A stretch of 64,000 bases of DNA, taken from NCBI RefSeq assembly GCF_036346105.1, contig NZ_CP107811.1:620001-684000 (forward strand). Reading direction: 5' to 3'. Shown here piece after piece: positions 27,717 to 36,293 of this stretch. Both the position numbers and the translations under genes were made by a program. The DNA is from Streptomyces sp. NBC_00539. GTDB lineage: Bacteria; Actinomycetota; Actinomycetes; Streptomycetales; Streptomycetaceae. Each line of letters starts with the position of its first letter. Within the stretch, counting starts at the first letter, position 1. The notes under the pieces are model-generated. The model saw nothing but the letters and a program-made list of their open reading frames with translations, was not told the origin of the DNA and did not search any database.

Positions 27717-27950
27717 TCACCGGGTGGCCAGGATGATCGCGTAGGCGAGGAAGAAGGCCGCGAAGAGGATGGCGACGACGCAGATGGCCACCAGCGGGCC
27801 GTTGCCCCAGCCCGGCTTCAGCGGGCGGTAGGGCCCCGCTCCGGAGCTGGTGCTGGCCTCTGCCGGCGGGGTCTCGCCGGGCGGTACTCCGCCGCCCGGT
27901 TCGAGTCCGGGGGTGTTCTTCGGGTCGGGGTCGGGGTTGTGTGCGTCCAT
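27717..27950 (-). CDS. DUF6480 family small membrane protein
   Basis: This 77-residue protein has a conserved N-terminal motif NPDPDPKNTPGLEPGGGVPPGETPPAE, recognisable as DUF6480. A proline-rich linker follows, then one C-terminal transmembrane helix (about 52-74, LVAICVVAILFAAFFLAYAII). It is probably membrane-bound with the N-terminus in the cytosol. The frame extends far upstream, but the motif fixes the ATG at 27950. There is no clear Shine-Dalgarno, and a GTTT-N14-GGGCAG motif ends 9 nt before the ATG, so it may be leaderless. Function unknown. Confidence 0.82.
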   Translation of the reverse strand: MDAHNPDPDPKNTPGLEPGGGVPPGETPPAEASTSSGAGPYRPLKPGWGNGPLVAICVVAILFAAFFLAYAIILATR

Positions 27951-27959
27951 GCCCGGCGT

Positions 27960-27983
27960 CTGCCCATCGGGGGACGGTGAAAC
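27960..27983 (-). promoter_or_regulatory. SigB-like promoter candidate (GTTT-N14-GGGCAG) for DUF6480
   Basis: On the minus strand GTTT (27983-27980) and GGGCAG (27965-27960) are 14 nt apart. The second element ends 9 nt before the ATG. The -10 differs from GGGTAY at two bases. Confidence 0.35.
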
Positions 27984-28036
27984 CTCGCCGCCCCGGCCCG
28001 GGGAGCCGGAGCGGCGCTGGGTGCCGGGGCGGCCCG

Positions 28037-28855
28037 TCAGGGGGTGCGCCAGCGGTCGCTCTCCAGGTGGGAGCCGGCCATCGGGCCCATGCGGAGCATG
28101 CCACCGTCCACGGCCCACGAGGCGCCGGTGACGTAGGAGGCGTCCTCGCCCGCGAGGAAGGCGATGACCGCGGCGACCTCCCGGGCGTCCCCGGGCCGGC
28201 CCAGCGGTACGCCCGGCCGGTGCACGCGGCGCACGTCCTCGTCCTCCTGGCCGGTCATCGGCGTGGCGATCTCCCCCGGCGCGACCGAGTTGACGGTGAT
28301 CCCGTGCTCGGCGAGCTCCAGCGCCATCACCTGGGTGAGCAGCCCGAGGCCGCCCTTGGCGGCGCAGTAGGGGCCGGCGCCGACGCGCGGCTGGTGTTCG
28401 TGCACCGAGGTGACGTTGACGATCCGGCCGCCGTCGCCCTGGCCGATCATGCGGCGCGCCGCGCGCTGGGAGCACAGGAACGGGCCGGCGAGGTCCACGT
28501 CCAGTACCTGGCGGAGCCGGTCGAGGCCGATGTCGAGGAACGGCTCGGCGGTGCCGGTTCCGGCGTTGTTGACCAGTACGTCGATCCGGCCGAGGTCGTC
28601 GGCGAGGGCGTCGATCACATCGGCCGCGCCGGGCAGTTCGGTGAGGTCGAGCCGGGCGAGCGCCGCTTTGCGGCCGTGGCCGCGCACTTCGGCCGCCGTC
28701 GCCCGGGCACCTGCTTCGTCGGTGTGCCAGGTGATGCCGACGTCCAGCCCGGCGGCCGCGAGCCGCACGGCGGTCGCCCGGCCGATCCCGGAATCGGCTC
28801 CGGTGACCACGGCCGCGGTGGGCCGTCGCGCGGCGCTCTTGGGGGGAGCGGTCAT
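28037..28855 (-). CDS. SDR family oxidoreductase (glucose dehydrogenase-like)
   Basis: This 272-residue classical SDR has TGADSGIGRATA (about 18-29), a basic residue pattern after the second strand (WHTDEAGA), VNNAGTG, Ser in VTSVHEH and Y-x3-K in YCAAKGG. The C-terminal VTGASWAVDGGM is standard. It resembles glucose 1-dehydrogenase or 3-oxoacyl reductase-like SDRs; the substrate cannot be set. AAAGGGC lies 7 nt before the ATG. It is transcribed away from the CBS gene. Confidence 0.88.
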   Translation of the reverse strand: MTAPPKSAARRPTAAVVTGADSGIGRATAVRLAAAGLDVGITWHTDEAGARATAAEVRGHGRKAALARLDLTELPGAADVIDALADDLGRIDVLVNNAGTGTAEPFLDIGLDRLRQVLDVDLAGPFLCSQRAARRMIGQGDGGRIVNVTSVHEHQPRVGAGPYCAAKGGLGLLTQVMALELAEHGITVNSVAPGEIATPMTGQEDEDVRRVHRPGVPLGRPGDAREVAAVIAFLAGEDASYVTGASWAVDGGMLRMGPMAGSHLESDRWRTP

Positions 28856-29019
28856 GGGTATGCCCTTTCTCGTTCTGTCGCGGGGGGTCGGTCCCGGTAC
28901 GGCCTGCCCCCGGGCGGAGCCCGAATGCGCCGAAGGATCTCGGACCGGGCGTTATCGGGTGGCGGAGGTGGGAAGGCGCGGGATCGACAAGCAGGCACTC
29001 CAGCGGAGAGGACACGTCC

Positions 29020-29436
29020 ATGACCACTGCACGCGAGATCATGACCGAAGGCGCCGACTGCATCGGAGAGGACGAGAGCGTCCTCGAAGCGGCACGGAAG
29101 ATGACCGACCTCGGGGTGGGCGCCCTGCCGATCTGCGGCAACGACGACCGGTTGAAAGGAGTCCTCACCGACCGCGACATCGTGGTGAAGGTGCTGGGCC
29201 GGGGCAAGGACCCCGCCACGTGCAAGGCCGGTGAACTCGCCCAGGGCGAGGCGGTGACGATCGGCGCGGACGACGACGCGCAAGAGATCCTGCGCACGAT
29301 GCGGGAGCACAAGGTCCGCCGGCTGCCCGTGATCGACGGCCACCGGCTCGTCGGGATGGTCGCCCAGGCCGATGTGGCCCGCGCCCTGCCGGACCCGGCC
29401 GTCGGTGACCTGCTCCAGGCGCTGTCCTCCGACTGA
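29020..29436 (+). CDS. Two-CBS-domain protein
   Basis: This 138-residue protein consists of a Bateman pair of CBS domains (about 7-62 and 75-130). It begins with TTAREIMTEGADCIGEDESV and has LGVGALPICG, VLTDRDIVVKVL, KVRRLPVIDGHRLVGMVAQAD. Such stand-alone CBS proteins bind adenine nucleotides and act as energy or redox sensors; actinobacterial relatives include hypoxic-response protein 1. GGAGAGGA lies upstream of the ATG. A strong bidirectional terminator follows 21 bp after the stop. Confidence 0.9.
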   Translation: MTTAREIMTEGADCIGEDESVLEAARKMTDLGVGALPICGNDDRLKGVLTDRDIVVKVLGRGKDPATCKAGELAQGEAVTIGADDDAQEILRTMREHKVRRLPVIDGHRLVGMVAQADVARALPDPAVGDLLQALSSD

Positions 29437-29457
29437 CGCCGACGGGCGGCCGCCGCT

Positions 29458-29496
29458 CCCCGGCCGTGGCGGGCCCCCGGCCCGCCACGGCCGGGG
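29458..29496. terminator. Bidirectional terminator hairpin, 18-bp perfect stem
   Basis: CCCCGGCCGTGGCGGGCC (29458-29475) and its exact reverse complement (29479-29496) flank a 3-nt loop. It sits between the convergent CBS gene and the molybdenum hydroxylase operon and can serve both. There is no U-tract, as is common in Streptomyces. Confidence 0.85.
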
Positions 29497-29508
29497 CATG
29501 TGCGGCTG

Positions 29509-31665
29509 TCATCCGGCGTGGCCGGCCGTGGCCGTCGGCTCTCCTTCGAGGGCGGCCAGGACCAGGTCCGGGGTGAGCGGCACCTCGCGGATGCGCCGGC
29601 CGACGGCGTGGCACACCGCGTTGCCGATCGCCGCGGCGGCGCCCACGATGCCGATCTCCCCGATGCCCTTGCTGCCCATCGGGTTGAGGTGCTTGTCGTG
29701 CTCCTCGATCCAGTGGGCCTCGATGGCGGGAACGTCGGCGTTCGACGGCACGTGGTAGGCGGCCAGGTCCCGTTCGGCGAAGTCGCCGAACGCCGGGTCG
29801 AGGCCGCTGTGCTCGGTCAGCGCCATGCCCAGGCCCATCACCATCCCGCCGATGAGCTGGGAGCGGGCGGTGCGCGGGTTGAGGATGCGGCCGGCGGCGA
29901 AGACGCCGAGCAGCCTGCGGACGCGTACCTCGCCGGTGACGGTGTCCGCCTGGATCTCGGCGAAGTGCGCCCCGAACGCGTGGCGCGCGTACGGGGACTT
30001 CTGCTTCGCCGACTGCGTGGTGTCGGCGGACGCGGAGAGGCCGGCGGCGGGAAGCGGACCGTGGTGGCGTGACAGCCGGTCGGTCAGGGCGGTGCAGGCG
30101 TCGTGCACCGCCCAGCCCCAGGACGCGGTTCCGGTGGAGCCGCCGGCAACGGGGCCGGCCGGCAGGGAGCTGTTGCCGATGGCCAGCGAGACGGCGTCGA
30201 GCGGAACGCGCAGGGCGTCGGCGGCGATCTGGGAGAGGACCGTGCGGGCGCCGGTGCCGATGTCGGTGGCGTTGACCTCGACGAGGTAGCTCCCGTCGGG
30301 GCGGGCGTGGGCCCGGGCACCCGCCGGGGCGATGTACACGGGGTAGGTGGCGGCGGCCACGCCGGTCCCGATGAGGAACGGGCCCTCGCGCAGGGGCGGA
30401 CGGCGGCCGGACCAGCCGAACCGGCGTGCGCCGTCGCGCAGGCACTCCACGAGGTGGCGGCTGCTGAACGGGTGGCCGCTGTCGGGCTCGGTGGCCGGGT
30501 CGTTGCGTACGCGCAGCTCGACGGGGTCCATCCCGAGGGCGTCGGCCAGCTCGTCCATGGCCGACTCCAGGGCGTACATGCCGGGGGTTTCGCCGGGGGC
30601 CCGCATCCACGAGGGCGTGGGCACGTCGAGCGCGGTGACGCGGTGGGTGGTGCGGCTGTCCGGGGCGGCGTACATGACCCGGGAGGGTACGGCCGCCTGT
30701 TCGACGAATTCGCGGACCTGCGAGGTGTGGGTGGTGACCTCGTGGGAGAGGGCGGTGAGCGTGCCGTCGGAGCGGGCACCCAGCCGGATGTGGTGCAGGG
30801 TGGGCGCGCGGTGGCCGACGGTGGCGGCCATGTGCTGCCGGGGCAGGGCCAGGGTGACGGGGCGTCCGCAGTGCCGGGTGGCCATGACGGCGAGGACGAC
30901 GTGGGGCCGCGGGGTGCCCTTGGAGCCGAAGCCGCCGCCCACGTGCTCGGACAGGACGGTGATCCGGTCCTCGGGCAGCCGGAACAGCGCGGCCAGGACG
31001 CTGCGCACCACGGTGGTGCCCTGGCAGGAGTCGTACACGGTGAGGTGGCCGCGCCCGGCGTCCCAGTCGGCGGTGGCCGCGTGCGGTTCCATGGGGTGGT
31101 TGTGCAGCGGCGGCACGGAGTAGACGGCGTCGACGCGTACGGGTGCGGCGGCGAGCGCCCCGTCGGGGTCGCCCTGTTCGCGGTGGGCGGGGTAGCCGCC
31201 GTTGGCCTGCTCGGGGGTGTACAGGCCGGGATGGTCCTCGCGCAGGAGCACGTCGTGCGGCTCGGTGTCGTAGGTGACGCCTACGGCGTCGGCGGCGGCC
31301 CGGGCCCCCTCCAGGGTGTCGGCGATGGCCAGCGCGACGTACCAGCCGCGGTGCGGCACCCGCAGGTCCTGGAGCAGCTGGAGGGTGGGGTCGTCGGAGG
31401 GGCCCAGGCGCGGGGCGTCGTAGGGGGTGAGGACGCCCAGCACGCCGGGCAGGGCCAGTGCGGCGGCTGTGTCGACGGCGGTGATCCGGCCGCGGGCGAC
31501 CGTCGCCGGGACGGGCCAGGCGTAGGCCCGCCGCGGCAGGTGCTGTTCGGCGGCGTACCGGGCGGCGCCGGTCACCTTCTCCCGGCCTTCGCGCCGCGCG
31601 ACGGGGGCGCCGAGGACGGGGGTGGTGGTGGCGGTGGTGTCGAGGGTGGCGGAGGTCGGGCTCAT
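29509..31665 (-). CDS. Xanthine dehydrogenase-family molybdopterin-binding subunit
   Basis: This 718-residue large subunit of a molybdenum hydroxylase contains EHVGGGFGSKG (substrate and cofactor channel), PSWMRAPGETPGMYALESAMDELA, VEVNATDIGTG, AGGSTGTASW and the C-terminal MGSKGIGEIGIVGAAAAIGNAV with the catalytic glutamate. It oxidises aldehydes or N-heterocycles with water as oxygen source. The ATG at 31665 (MSPTSATLDTT) is chosen over an upstream frame start at 31815, which overlaps the FAD subunit gene. Together with the two genes upstream it forms a complete (iron-sulfur, FAD, Mo) trimer. Substrate unknown. Confidence 0.92.
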   Translation of the reverse strand: MSPTSATLDTTATTTPVLGAPVARREGREKVTGAARYAAEQHLPRRAYAWPVPATVARGRITAVDTAAALALPGVLGVLTPYDAPRLGPSDDPTLQLLQDLRVPHRGWYVALAIADTLEGARAAADAVGVTYDTEPHDVLLREDHPGLYTPEQANGGYPAHREQGDPDGALAAAPVRVDAVYSVPPLHNHPMEPHAATADWDAGRGHLTVYDSCQGTTVVRSVLAALFRLPEDRITVLSEHVGGGFGSKGTPRPHVVLAVMATRHCGRPVTLALPRQHMAATVGHRAPTLHHIRLGARSDGTLTALSHEVTTHTSQVREFVEQAAVPSRVMYAAPDSRTTHRVTALDVPTPSWMRAPGETPGMYALESAMDELADALGMDPVELRVRNDPATEPDSGHPFSSRHLVECLRDGARRFGWSGRRPPLREGPFLIGTGVAAATYPVYIAPAGARAHARPDGSYLVEVNATDIGTGARTVLSQIAADALRVPLDAVSLAIGNSSLPAGPVAGGSTGTASWGWAVHDACTALTDRLSRHHGPLPAAGLSASADTTQSAKQKSPYARHAFGAHFAEIQADTVTGEVRVRRLLGVFAAGRILNPRTARSQLIGGMVMGLGMALTEHSGLDPAFGDFAERDLAAYHVPSNADVPAIEAHWIEEHDKHLNPMGSKGIGEIGIVGAAAAIGNAVCHAVGRRIREVPLTPDLVLAALEGEPTATAGHAG

Positions 31666-31696
31666 CGTGGTCCTGTTCCTGGTCAGGTGGAACCGG

Positions 31697-32686
31697 TTAC
31701 GGCGCGCCGGCCAGCGTGGCGATGGCGTCGCAGGCGAGGTTGCGGGCGAGCGGGATCTTGTACGCGTTGTCGCGCAGGGGCCTCGCCCCCGCGAGTTCCG
31801 CGTCGACGGCCGCACGGACGGCGTCGGAGTGCGGTGCGGAGCCGGTCAGCCGGGCCTCGGCGGTGGTCGCGCGCCAGGGCCGGTGGGCGAGGCCGCCGAA
31901 GGCGAGGGAGATGCGGCGCACGCGGCCGTCGTCGAGGTCGAGGACGACGGCGACCGAGGCGAGGGCGAAGGCGTACGAGGCGCGTTCGCGGGCCTTGCGG
32001 TAGAGCGAGACGGCGCCCGGGGCCGGGGCGGGCAGGAGCACCGCCGTGATGATTTCCCCCGGGCGGATGACGGTGTCCTGCTCGGGGCGGTCGCCGGGCA
32101 GCCGGTGGAACTCGGCGGCCGCGACCGTACGGGTGGTGTCCGGGCCGCCGTACAGCTCGACTTCGGCGTCCAGCGCGGCCAGGGCCACGGCCATGTCCGA
32201 GGGCTGGGTGGCGATGCAGTGCTCGGAGTGCCCGAGTACCGCGTGGTCGCGGTGGATTCCCTCGCGGGCCCCGCAGCCGCTGCCGGGTTCGCGCTTGTTG
32301 CACGGCTTGGAGAGGTCCTGGAAGTAGGCGCAGCGGGTGCGCTGGAGCAGGTTGCCGCCGGTGGTGGCGACGTTGCGCAGTTGTCCGGAGGCGCCGGCGA
32401 GCAGCGCCTGGCTGAGGAGCGGGTAGCGGGTGCGCACGAGCGGGTCGGCGGCCAGGTCGGTGCCCCGGACCATGGCCCCGACGCGCAGGCCGCCGTCGGG
32501 CAGTTCGGTGATCTCCTCCAGAGGCAGCCGGGAGATGTCGATGAGGGCGGTGGGGGTCTCGACGCCCACTTTCATCAGGTCCACGAGGTTGGTGCCGCCG
32601 CCGAGGTAACGGGAGCCGGGGTGGGCGGCGTAGGCGTCGGCCGCTTCCCGGAGGGTGGTGGCGCGTACGTAGGCGAAGGGCTTCAC
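31697..32686 (-). CDS. Xanthine dehydrogenase-family FAD-binding subunit
   Basis: This 329-residue FAD subunit has the PCMH-type motif YLGGGTNLVDLMK (about 27-39), VATTGGNLLQRTRC (about 110-123), and several cysteines (RCAYFQ, KPCNKREPGSGCG) matching the 4-hydroxybenzoyl-CoA reductase/YagS-like group that binds an extra Fe-S cluster. A GTG start at 32686 overlaps the stop of the Fe-S subunit (GTGA). It passes electrons from the Fe-S subunit to the final acceptor. Confidence 0.92.
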   Translation of the reverse strand: MKPFAYVRATTLREAADAYAAHPGSRYLGGGTNLVDLMKVGVETPTALIDISRLPLEEITELPDGGLRVGAMVRGTDLAADPLVRTRYPLLSQALLAGASGQLRNVATTGGNLLQRTRCAYFQDLSKPCNKREPGSGCGAREGIHRDHAVLGHSEHCIATQPSDMAVALAALDAEVELYGGPDTTRTVAAAEFHRLPGDRPEQDTVIRPGEIITAVLLPAPAPGAVSLYRKARERASYAFALASVAVVLDLDDGRVRRISLAFGGLAHRPWRATTAEARLTGSAPHSDAVRAAVDAELAGARPLRDNAYKIPLARNLACDAIATLAGAP

Positions 32687-33354
32687 GCGGTCACCTCCGC
32701 TCCGGTCGCGGTGGCCGCGGCGTCCGCGCCCGCTTCGGCGACGGCCCGGACGATGGCGGGGTAGGCGCCGCAGCGGCAGAGGTTTCCGCTGAGCCGTTCC
32801 CTGATCTCCTCGGCGCTCAGCACGGCGGGCCCGGCAGCAGCCAAGGCCGTGGCGGCGGTGACGTGCGAGGGGTGCCCGGCGGCCGCCTCGCGGAGCGCGC
32901 CGACGGCGGAGCAGAGCTGACCGGGGGTGCAGTAGCCGCACTGGAAGGCGTCGTGTTCGATGAAGGCGCGCTGGAGCGGGTGAAGGGCGCCCTCGGGGGC
33001 GGCGAGGCCCTCCACGGTCGTGATCTCGCAGCCGTCGAGGGCGACGGTGAGGAGCAGGCAGCTGTTGACGCGCCGGCCGTCGACGAGGACGGTGCAGGCG
33101 CCGCACTGCCCGTGGTCGCAGCCCTTCTTGGCACCGGTCAGGTCCAGCTGCTCGCGCAGGGCGTCGAGCAGCGTGACCCGGTGGTCCAGGTCGAGGTCGT
33201 GGTGGACGCCGTTGACGCGCAGGCCCACGCGGGAGCGGACGGCCCCCGCGACCGTGTCGTCCGGCGTGCGCGGCGCGGGTCCGGGGCCACCGCCGTGCGC
33301 CGGCCGGGGGTCGGGCGGATCGGTTGCGTGGGCCACGACGAACTCCCTTGTCAT
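32683..33354 (-). CDS. Xanthine dehydrogenase-family 2Fe-2S subunit
   Basis: This 223-residue small subunit has two [2Fe-2S] clusters: the plant-type CDHGQCGACTVL with a distal Cys (NSCLL), and the helical-domain pair FQCGYCTPGQ and NLCRCGAYPAI. No twin-arginine signal is visible, so the complex is probably cytosolic. The ATG at 33354 gives the longest form, but a GTG at 33336 (codon 7) has an AGGGAG 6 nt upstream and may be the real start. First gene of the three-gene operon. Confidence 0.92.
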   Translation of the reverse strand: MTREFVVAHATDPPDPRPAHGGGPGPAPRTPDDTVAGAVRSRVGLRVNGVHHDLDLDHRVTLLDALREQLDLTGAKKGCDHGQCGACTVLVDGRRVNSCLLLTVALDGCEITTVEGLAAPEGALHPLQRAFIEHDAFQCGYCTPGQLCSAVGALREAAAGHPSHVTAATALAAAGPAVLSAEEIRERLSGNLCRCGAYPAIVRAVAEAGADAAATATGAEVTA

Positions 33355-33457
33355 CTGTTTCGGCAGGGAATATCCCTTCGACTGCCCAGCCTGGCCCCTC
33401 GCACGCCCGTGCGCGCCGCACGCCCCCGCCCGCCTCCTCCATACGGCCCACGTTCAG

Positions 33458-33482
33458 GTTTCACTCCGGGGCAGACCGGTAA
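33458..33482 (+). promoter_or_regulatory. SigB-like promoter candidate (GTTT-N15-CGGTAA)
   Basis: GTTT (33458-33461) and CGGTAA (33477-33482) are 15 nt apart, and the ATG of the F420-dependent oxidoreductase lies 10 nt further on. A start of transcription at the usual distance would give a leaderless or nearly leaderless mRNA, which fits the absence of a Shine-Dalgarno. Confidence 0.4.
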
Positions 33483-33492
33483 GACGCGGCCC

Positions 33493-34479
33493 ATGGTGCG
33501 AATCGGATACACGATGATGACCGAGCAGGCCGGCCCCCGGGAGCTGGTCGAGCACGTGGTCGGCGCGGAGCGGGCGGGTTTCGACTTCTCCGTCACCTCC
33601 GACCACTACTTCCCGTGGCTGGAGGAGCAGGGGCACTCCCCTTACGCGTGGAGCGTCCTCGGCGCGGCGGCGCAGGCCACGTCTCGGATCCCGCTGATGA
33701 CGTACGTGACGTGTCCGACCATGCGGTACCACCCGGCGGTCGTCGCCCAGAAGGCCGCGACCATGCAGCTGCTGTCGGGCGGGCGGTTCCGGCTGGGCCT
33801 GGGTTCGGGCGAGAACCTCAACGAGCACGTGATCGGGCCGGGCTGGCCCGCGGCGCACGTCAGGCTGGAGATGCTGGAGGAGGCCGTCGAGATCATCCGG
33901 GGCCTCTTCGAAGGGCGCTCGGTCAACCACCACGGACAGTACTTCGACGTGGAGAACGCCCGGCTGTGGGACCTGCCCGCGGACCCGCCGCCGATCGGCA
34001 TCGCGGTCTCCGGCGACAAGTCCTGCGACCTCGCCGGGCGGCTCGCCGATCTGGTCATCGCCATCGAACCCGAACGCGAGCTGCTGGACGCCTTCGACCG
34101 GGCCGGGGGCGCCGGCAAGCCGCGCGTCGGCCAGCTGCCGGTGTGCTACGACCCGGACCGTGACGCGGCCGTCAAGCGGGCCCACGAGCAGTTCCGCTGG
34201 TCGGCGGGCGGCTGGAAGGTCAACGCGGAGCTGCCCGGACCGGCCTCCTTCGACCAGGCGGCCCAGCACGTCCGCCCCGAGGACGTCGCCGAGGCCGTGC
34301 CGTGCGGGGACGACGTGGACGCCTTCGTGGACGCCGTACGCCCCTTCGTGGAGGCCGGCTTCTCGGAGGTCGCGCTCGTCCAGATCGGCGGTCAGCACCA
34401 GGAGCCGTTCCTGGAATGGGCGCAGTCGACCCTGCTCCCCGCACTGCGGGAACTCGGCACCGACGGTCCCGCAGGATGA
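33493..34479 (+). CDS. F420-dependent LLM-class oxidoreductase (TIGR03557-like)
   Basis: This 328-residue luciferase-like TIM-barrel enzyme shows VRIGYTMMTEQAGPRELVEH at the start, DFSVTSDHYFPW, LGLGSGENLNEHVIG (F420 phosphate loop, about 112-126) and a C-terminal QIGGQHQEPFLEW. This is the subgroup that includes F420-dependent glucose-6-phosphate dehydrogenase relatives. The frame opens 630 bp upstream inside the XDH genes; the ATG at 33493 (or GTG at 33496) is the natural start. The stop overlaps the next gene's ATG, so a PP2C phosphatase is translated with it. Substrate unknown. Confidence 0.88.
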   Translation: MVRIGYTMMTEQAGPRELVEHVVGAERAGFDFSVTSDHYFPWLEEQGHSPYAWSVLGAAAQATSRIPLMTYVTCPTMRYHPAVVAQKAATMQLLSGGRFRLGLGSGENLNEHVIGPGWPAAHVRLEMLEEAVEIIRGLFEGRSVNHHGQYFDVENARLWDLPADPPPIGIAVSGDKSCDLAGRLADLVIAIEPERELLDAFDRAGGAGKPRVGQLPVCYDPDRDAAVKRAHEQFRWSAGGWKVNAELPGPASFDQAAQHVRPEDVAEAVPCGDDVDAFVDAVRPFVEAGFSEVALVQIGGQHQEPFLEWAQSTLLPALRELGTDGPAG

Positions 34480-36197
34480 GCCCGGTCGTCCCGCAGGACA
34501 CCGCTTCCCTGAAGCTGCTGATCACGCGGGAGGTGGCGGCTCTGCGCGCCGCCGCCCGCCGCGACGCGGGAGTACGCCGCGAGGACGAAACCCCGCGGGG
34601 CCGGGACCCCTCGGACAGCTGCCCGTGCGGCGGGGGCGAGGGAGCCCCGCACTCCTGCTCCGACGACGGCGACGGGCAGGGCGGCCACGACCCCTGGGGG
34701 TGCGTGTGCGCGGCCCTGCCCGCGATCCCGGTCTCTGCGGCACTGCTCGCGCCCGTACGGGACGCGGAGGGCCGGGTCGTCGACTTCACGGTCCGCGCGG
34801 GCAACCACGTCCGCTGCGCGCAGTGGCTCGACGCGCCCGACGCCCAGGTGGGCCGGCGGCTCCTGGAGGTGCAGCCCGGCGCGGCGGCGGGCGGCCTTGT
34901 GGACGCCCTGAGCGGGGTGCTGGAGACCGGGCGCGCCGTCCACTCGTACGCCGTGGACTACACCGAGCAGCACCGCGACGGGCTGCACCGCACGAAGCTG
35001 CTGTACGACGCCGCCTCCTGCGGGGACAGGGTGCTGACGACCTGGCGTCCGGCCCTGAACCGGACGGAGATGATGTCACTCGACGCCCAGTACATCGCCT
35101 CCATGGGGTGGGGCACCTGGGACCTGCTGTCGGGAGCGGTCGTCTGGTCCGAGGGCCTCGCCTCGATCTTCCGCACCGATCCGGCCCGGCCGCTGTCCCT
35201 GACGGAGTTGTGCGACGCGGTACTCCCAGAGGACGTGCCGCGCTTCGCGAAGCTGATGACGGCCATGCTCGAAGGCGAGGAGCCGCCCGGCGCCGAGGTC
35301 CGTTTCATGGTGCTCGGCGAGGTCCGCACCCTCACCCTGGTCGGGCACCCGGTCATCGCCGCGGACGGGCTGCCCTGGGTGCTGCGGCTCATCGCCCGCG
35401 ACCTCACGGCCCAGGTACGCAGCCGGCAGCGTCTGGCGACGACCCGCCGCCAGACGGAGCGGCTGCGGGAGGAGGCCGCGGCCGAGCACCGGGTGGCGTC
35501 GGCGCTGCGGGAGGCCCTGCTGCCCACGCACTCCGCCGAGCTGGAGGGGCTGGGCGTCTCGGTGGCGGCGGCGTACCTGCCGGCGGAGGAGGACGCCTCG
35601 GTCGGCGGGGACTGGTACAAGTGCCGCCTGCTGCCGGACGGCCGGATCCTGCTGGCGATCGGGGACGCGTGCGGCCACGGCCTGAACGCGGTGGCCCGGA
35701 TGGCGCAGCAGCGGCACGCGCTCGCGGGGCTGGCGCACTCCCCCGGCACCCATGCCGGTCAGCTAGCCACCTGGCTGAACGAACTGCTGTGCTCCGACCC
35801 GGCGGCCGAGACCGCCACCGGGATCATCGGCCACATCGACGCCGCGCGGAACCTGCGGTGGGCGAGCGCCGGTCACCCCGCTCCCCTGCTGCTGCGCGGG
35901 GACACGGCCACGACTCTCGACACGGAGCACCGCGGGCCGCTGTTCGGCCTGCTGCCCGGGCACGAGTACGCGACGGCGACCGTCCCGCTGCGCTCCGGGG
36001 ACCTGCTGCTGCTGTACACCGACGGGATGGTGGAGCGGCGGGGCCAGGACATCACGTACGGGATCGACACGCTGCGCAAGGCGCTGGAGTCCTGCGCCGG
36101 GCTGGGAGCGGCCGAAACCCTCGACCGGGTGATGTCCGCCGATCCGGCCGAGGACCACGAGGACGACGCCTGCCTGTTCGCGATCCGGCTCGACTGA
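34476..36197 (+). CDS. PAS-SpoIIE/PP2C phosphatase with Cys-rich N-terminus
   Basis: This 573-residue protein has a short basic helix (1-35), a Cys/His-rich stretch at about 48-80 (CPCGGG, HSC, GHDPWGCVC), PAS-like folds at about 85-200 and 205-315 (YIASMGWGTWDLLSGAVVW), a coiled-coil of about 40 residues, and a SpoIIE-type PP2C domain at about 350-570 (VGGDWYKCRL, AIGDACGHGLN, LYTDGMVERR, HEDDACLF). It should dephosphorylate a STAS antagonist. The Cys/His cluster could bind a metal or sense redox state; this is inference. Its ATG overlaps the stop of the F420-dependent gene. Confidence 0.88.
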   Translation: MSPVVPQDTASLKLLITREVAALRAAARRDAGVRREDETPRGRDPSDSCPCGGGEGAPHSCSDDGDGQGGHDPWGCVCAALPAIPVSAALLAPVRDAEGRVVDFTVRAGNHVRCAQWLDAPDAQVGRRLLEVQPGAAAGGLVDALSGVLETGRAVHSYAVDYTEQHRDGLHRTKLLYDAASCGDRVLTTWRPALNRTEMMSLDAQYIASMGWGTWDLLSGAVVWSEGLASIFRTDPARPLSLTELCDAVLPEDVPRFAKLMTAMLEGEEPPGAEVRFMVLGEVRTLTLVGHPVIAADGLPWVLRLIARDLTAQVRSRQRLATTRRQTERLREEAAAEHRVASALREALLPTHSAELEGLGVSVAAAYLPAEEDASVGGDWYKCRLLPDGRILLAIGDACGHGLNAVARMAQQRHALAGLAHSPGTHAGQLATWLNELLCSDPAAETATGIIGHIDAARNLRWASAGHPAPLLLRGDTATTLDTEHRGPLFGLLPGHEYATATVPLRSGDLLLLYTDGMVERRGQDITYGIDTLRKALESCAGLGAAETLDRVMSADPAEDHEDDACLFAIRLD

Positions 36198-36258
36198 GTC
36201 CCCCGGCCGGGCGTCTCCTGCACCCTCACCCGTGCGGGCGGTCCCGCCCCGGTCGGCT

Positions 36259-36283
36259 GTTTCGGGTGGGGCCGGCCGGGCAG
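36259..36283 (+). promoter_or_regulatory. SigB-like promoter candidate (GTTT-N15-GGGCAG)
   Basis: GTTT (36259-36262) and GGGCAG (36278-36283) are 15 nt apart and end exactly 10 nt before the decarboxylase ATG, the same geometry as upstream of the F420 gene and the SDR at 37842. Confidence 0.38.
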
Positions 36284-36293
36284 GCGCGCCCGC

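Noticed and set aside
27951-29312. 531-residue frame ending in DUF6480
   Set aside because: Only the last 77 residues form a recognisable protein; the rest is a shadow of the SDR and CBS genes.
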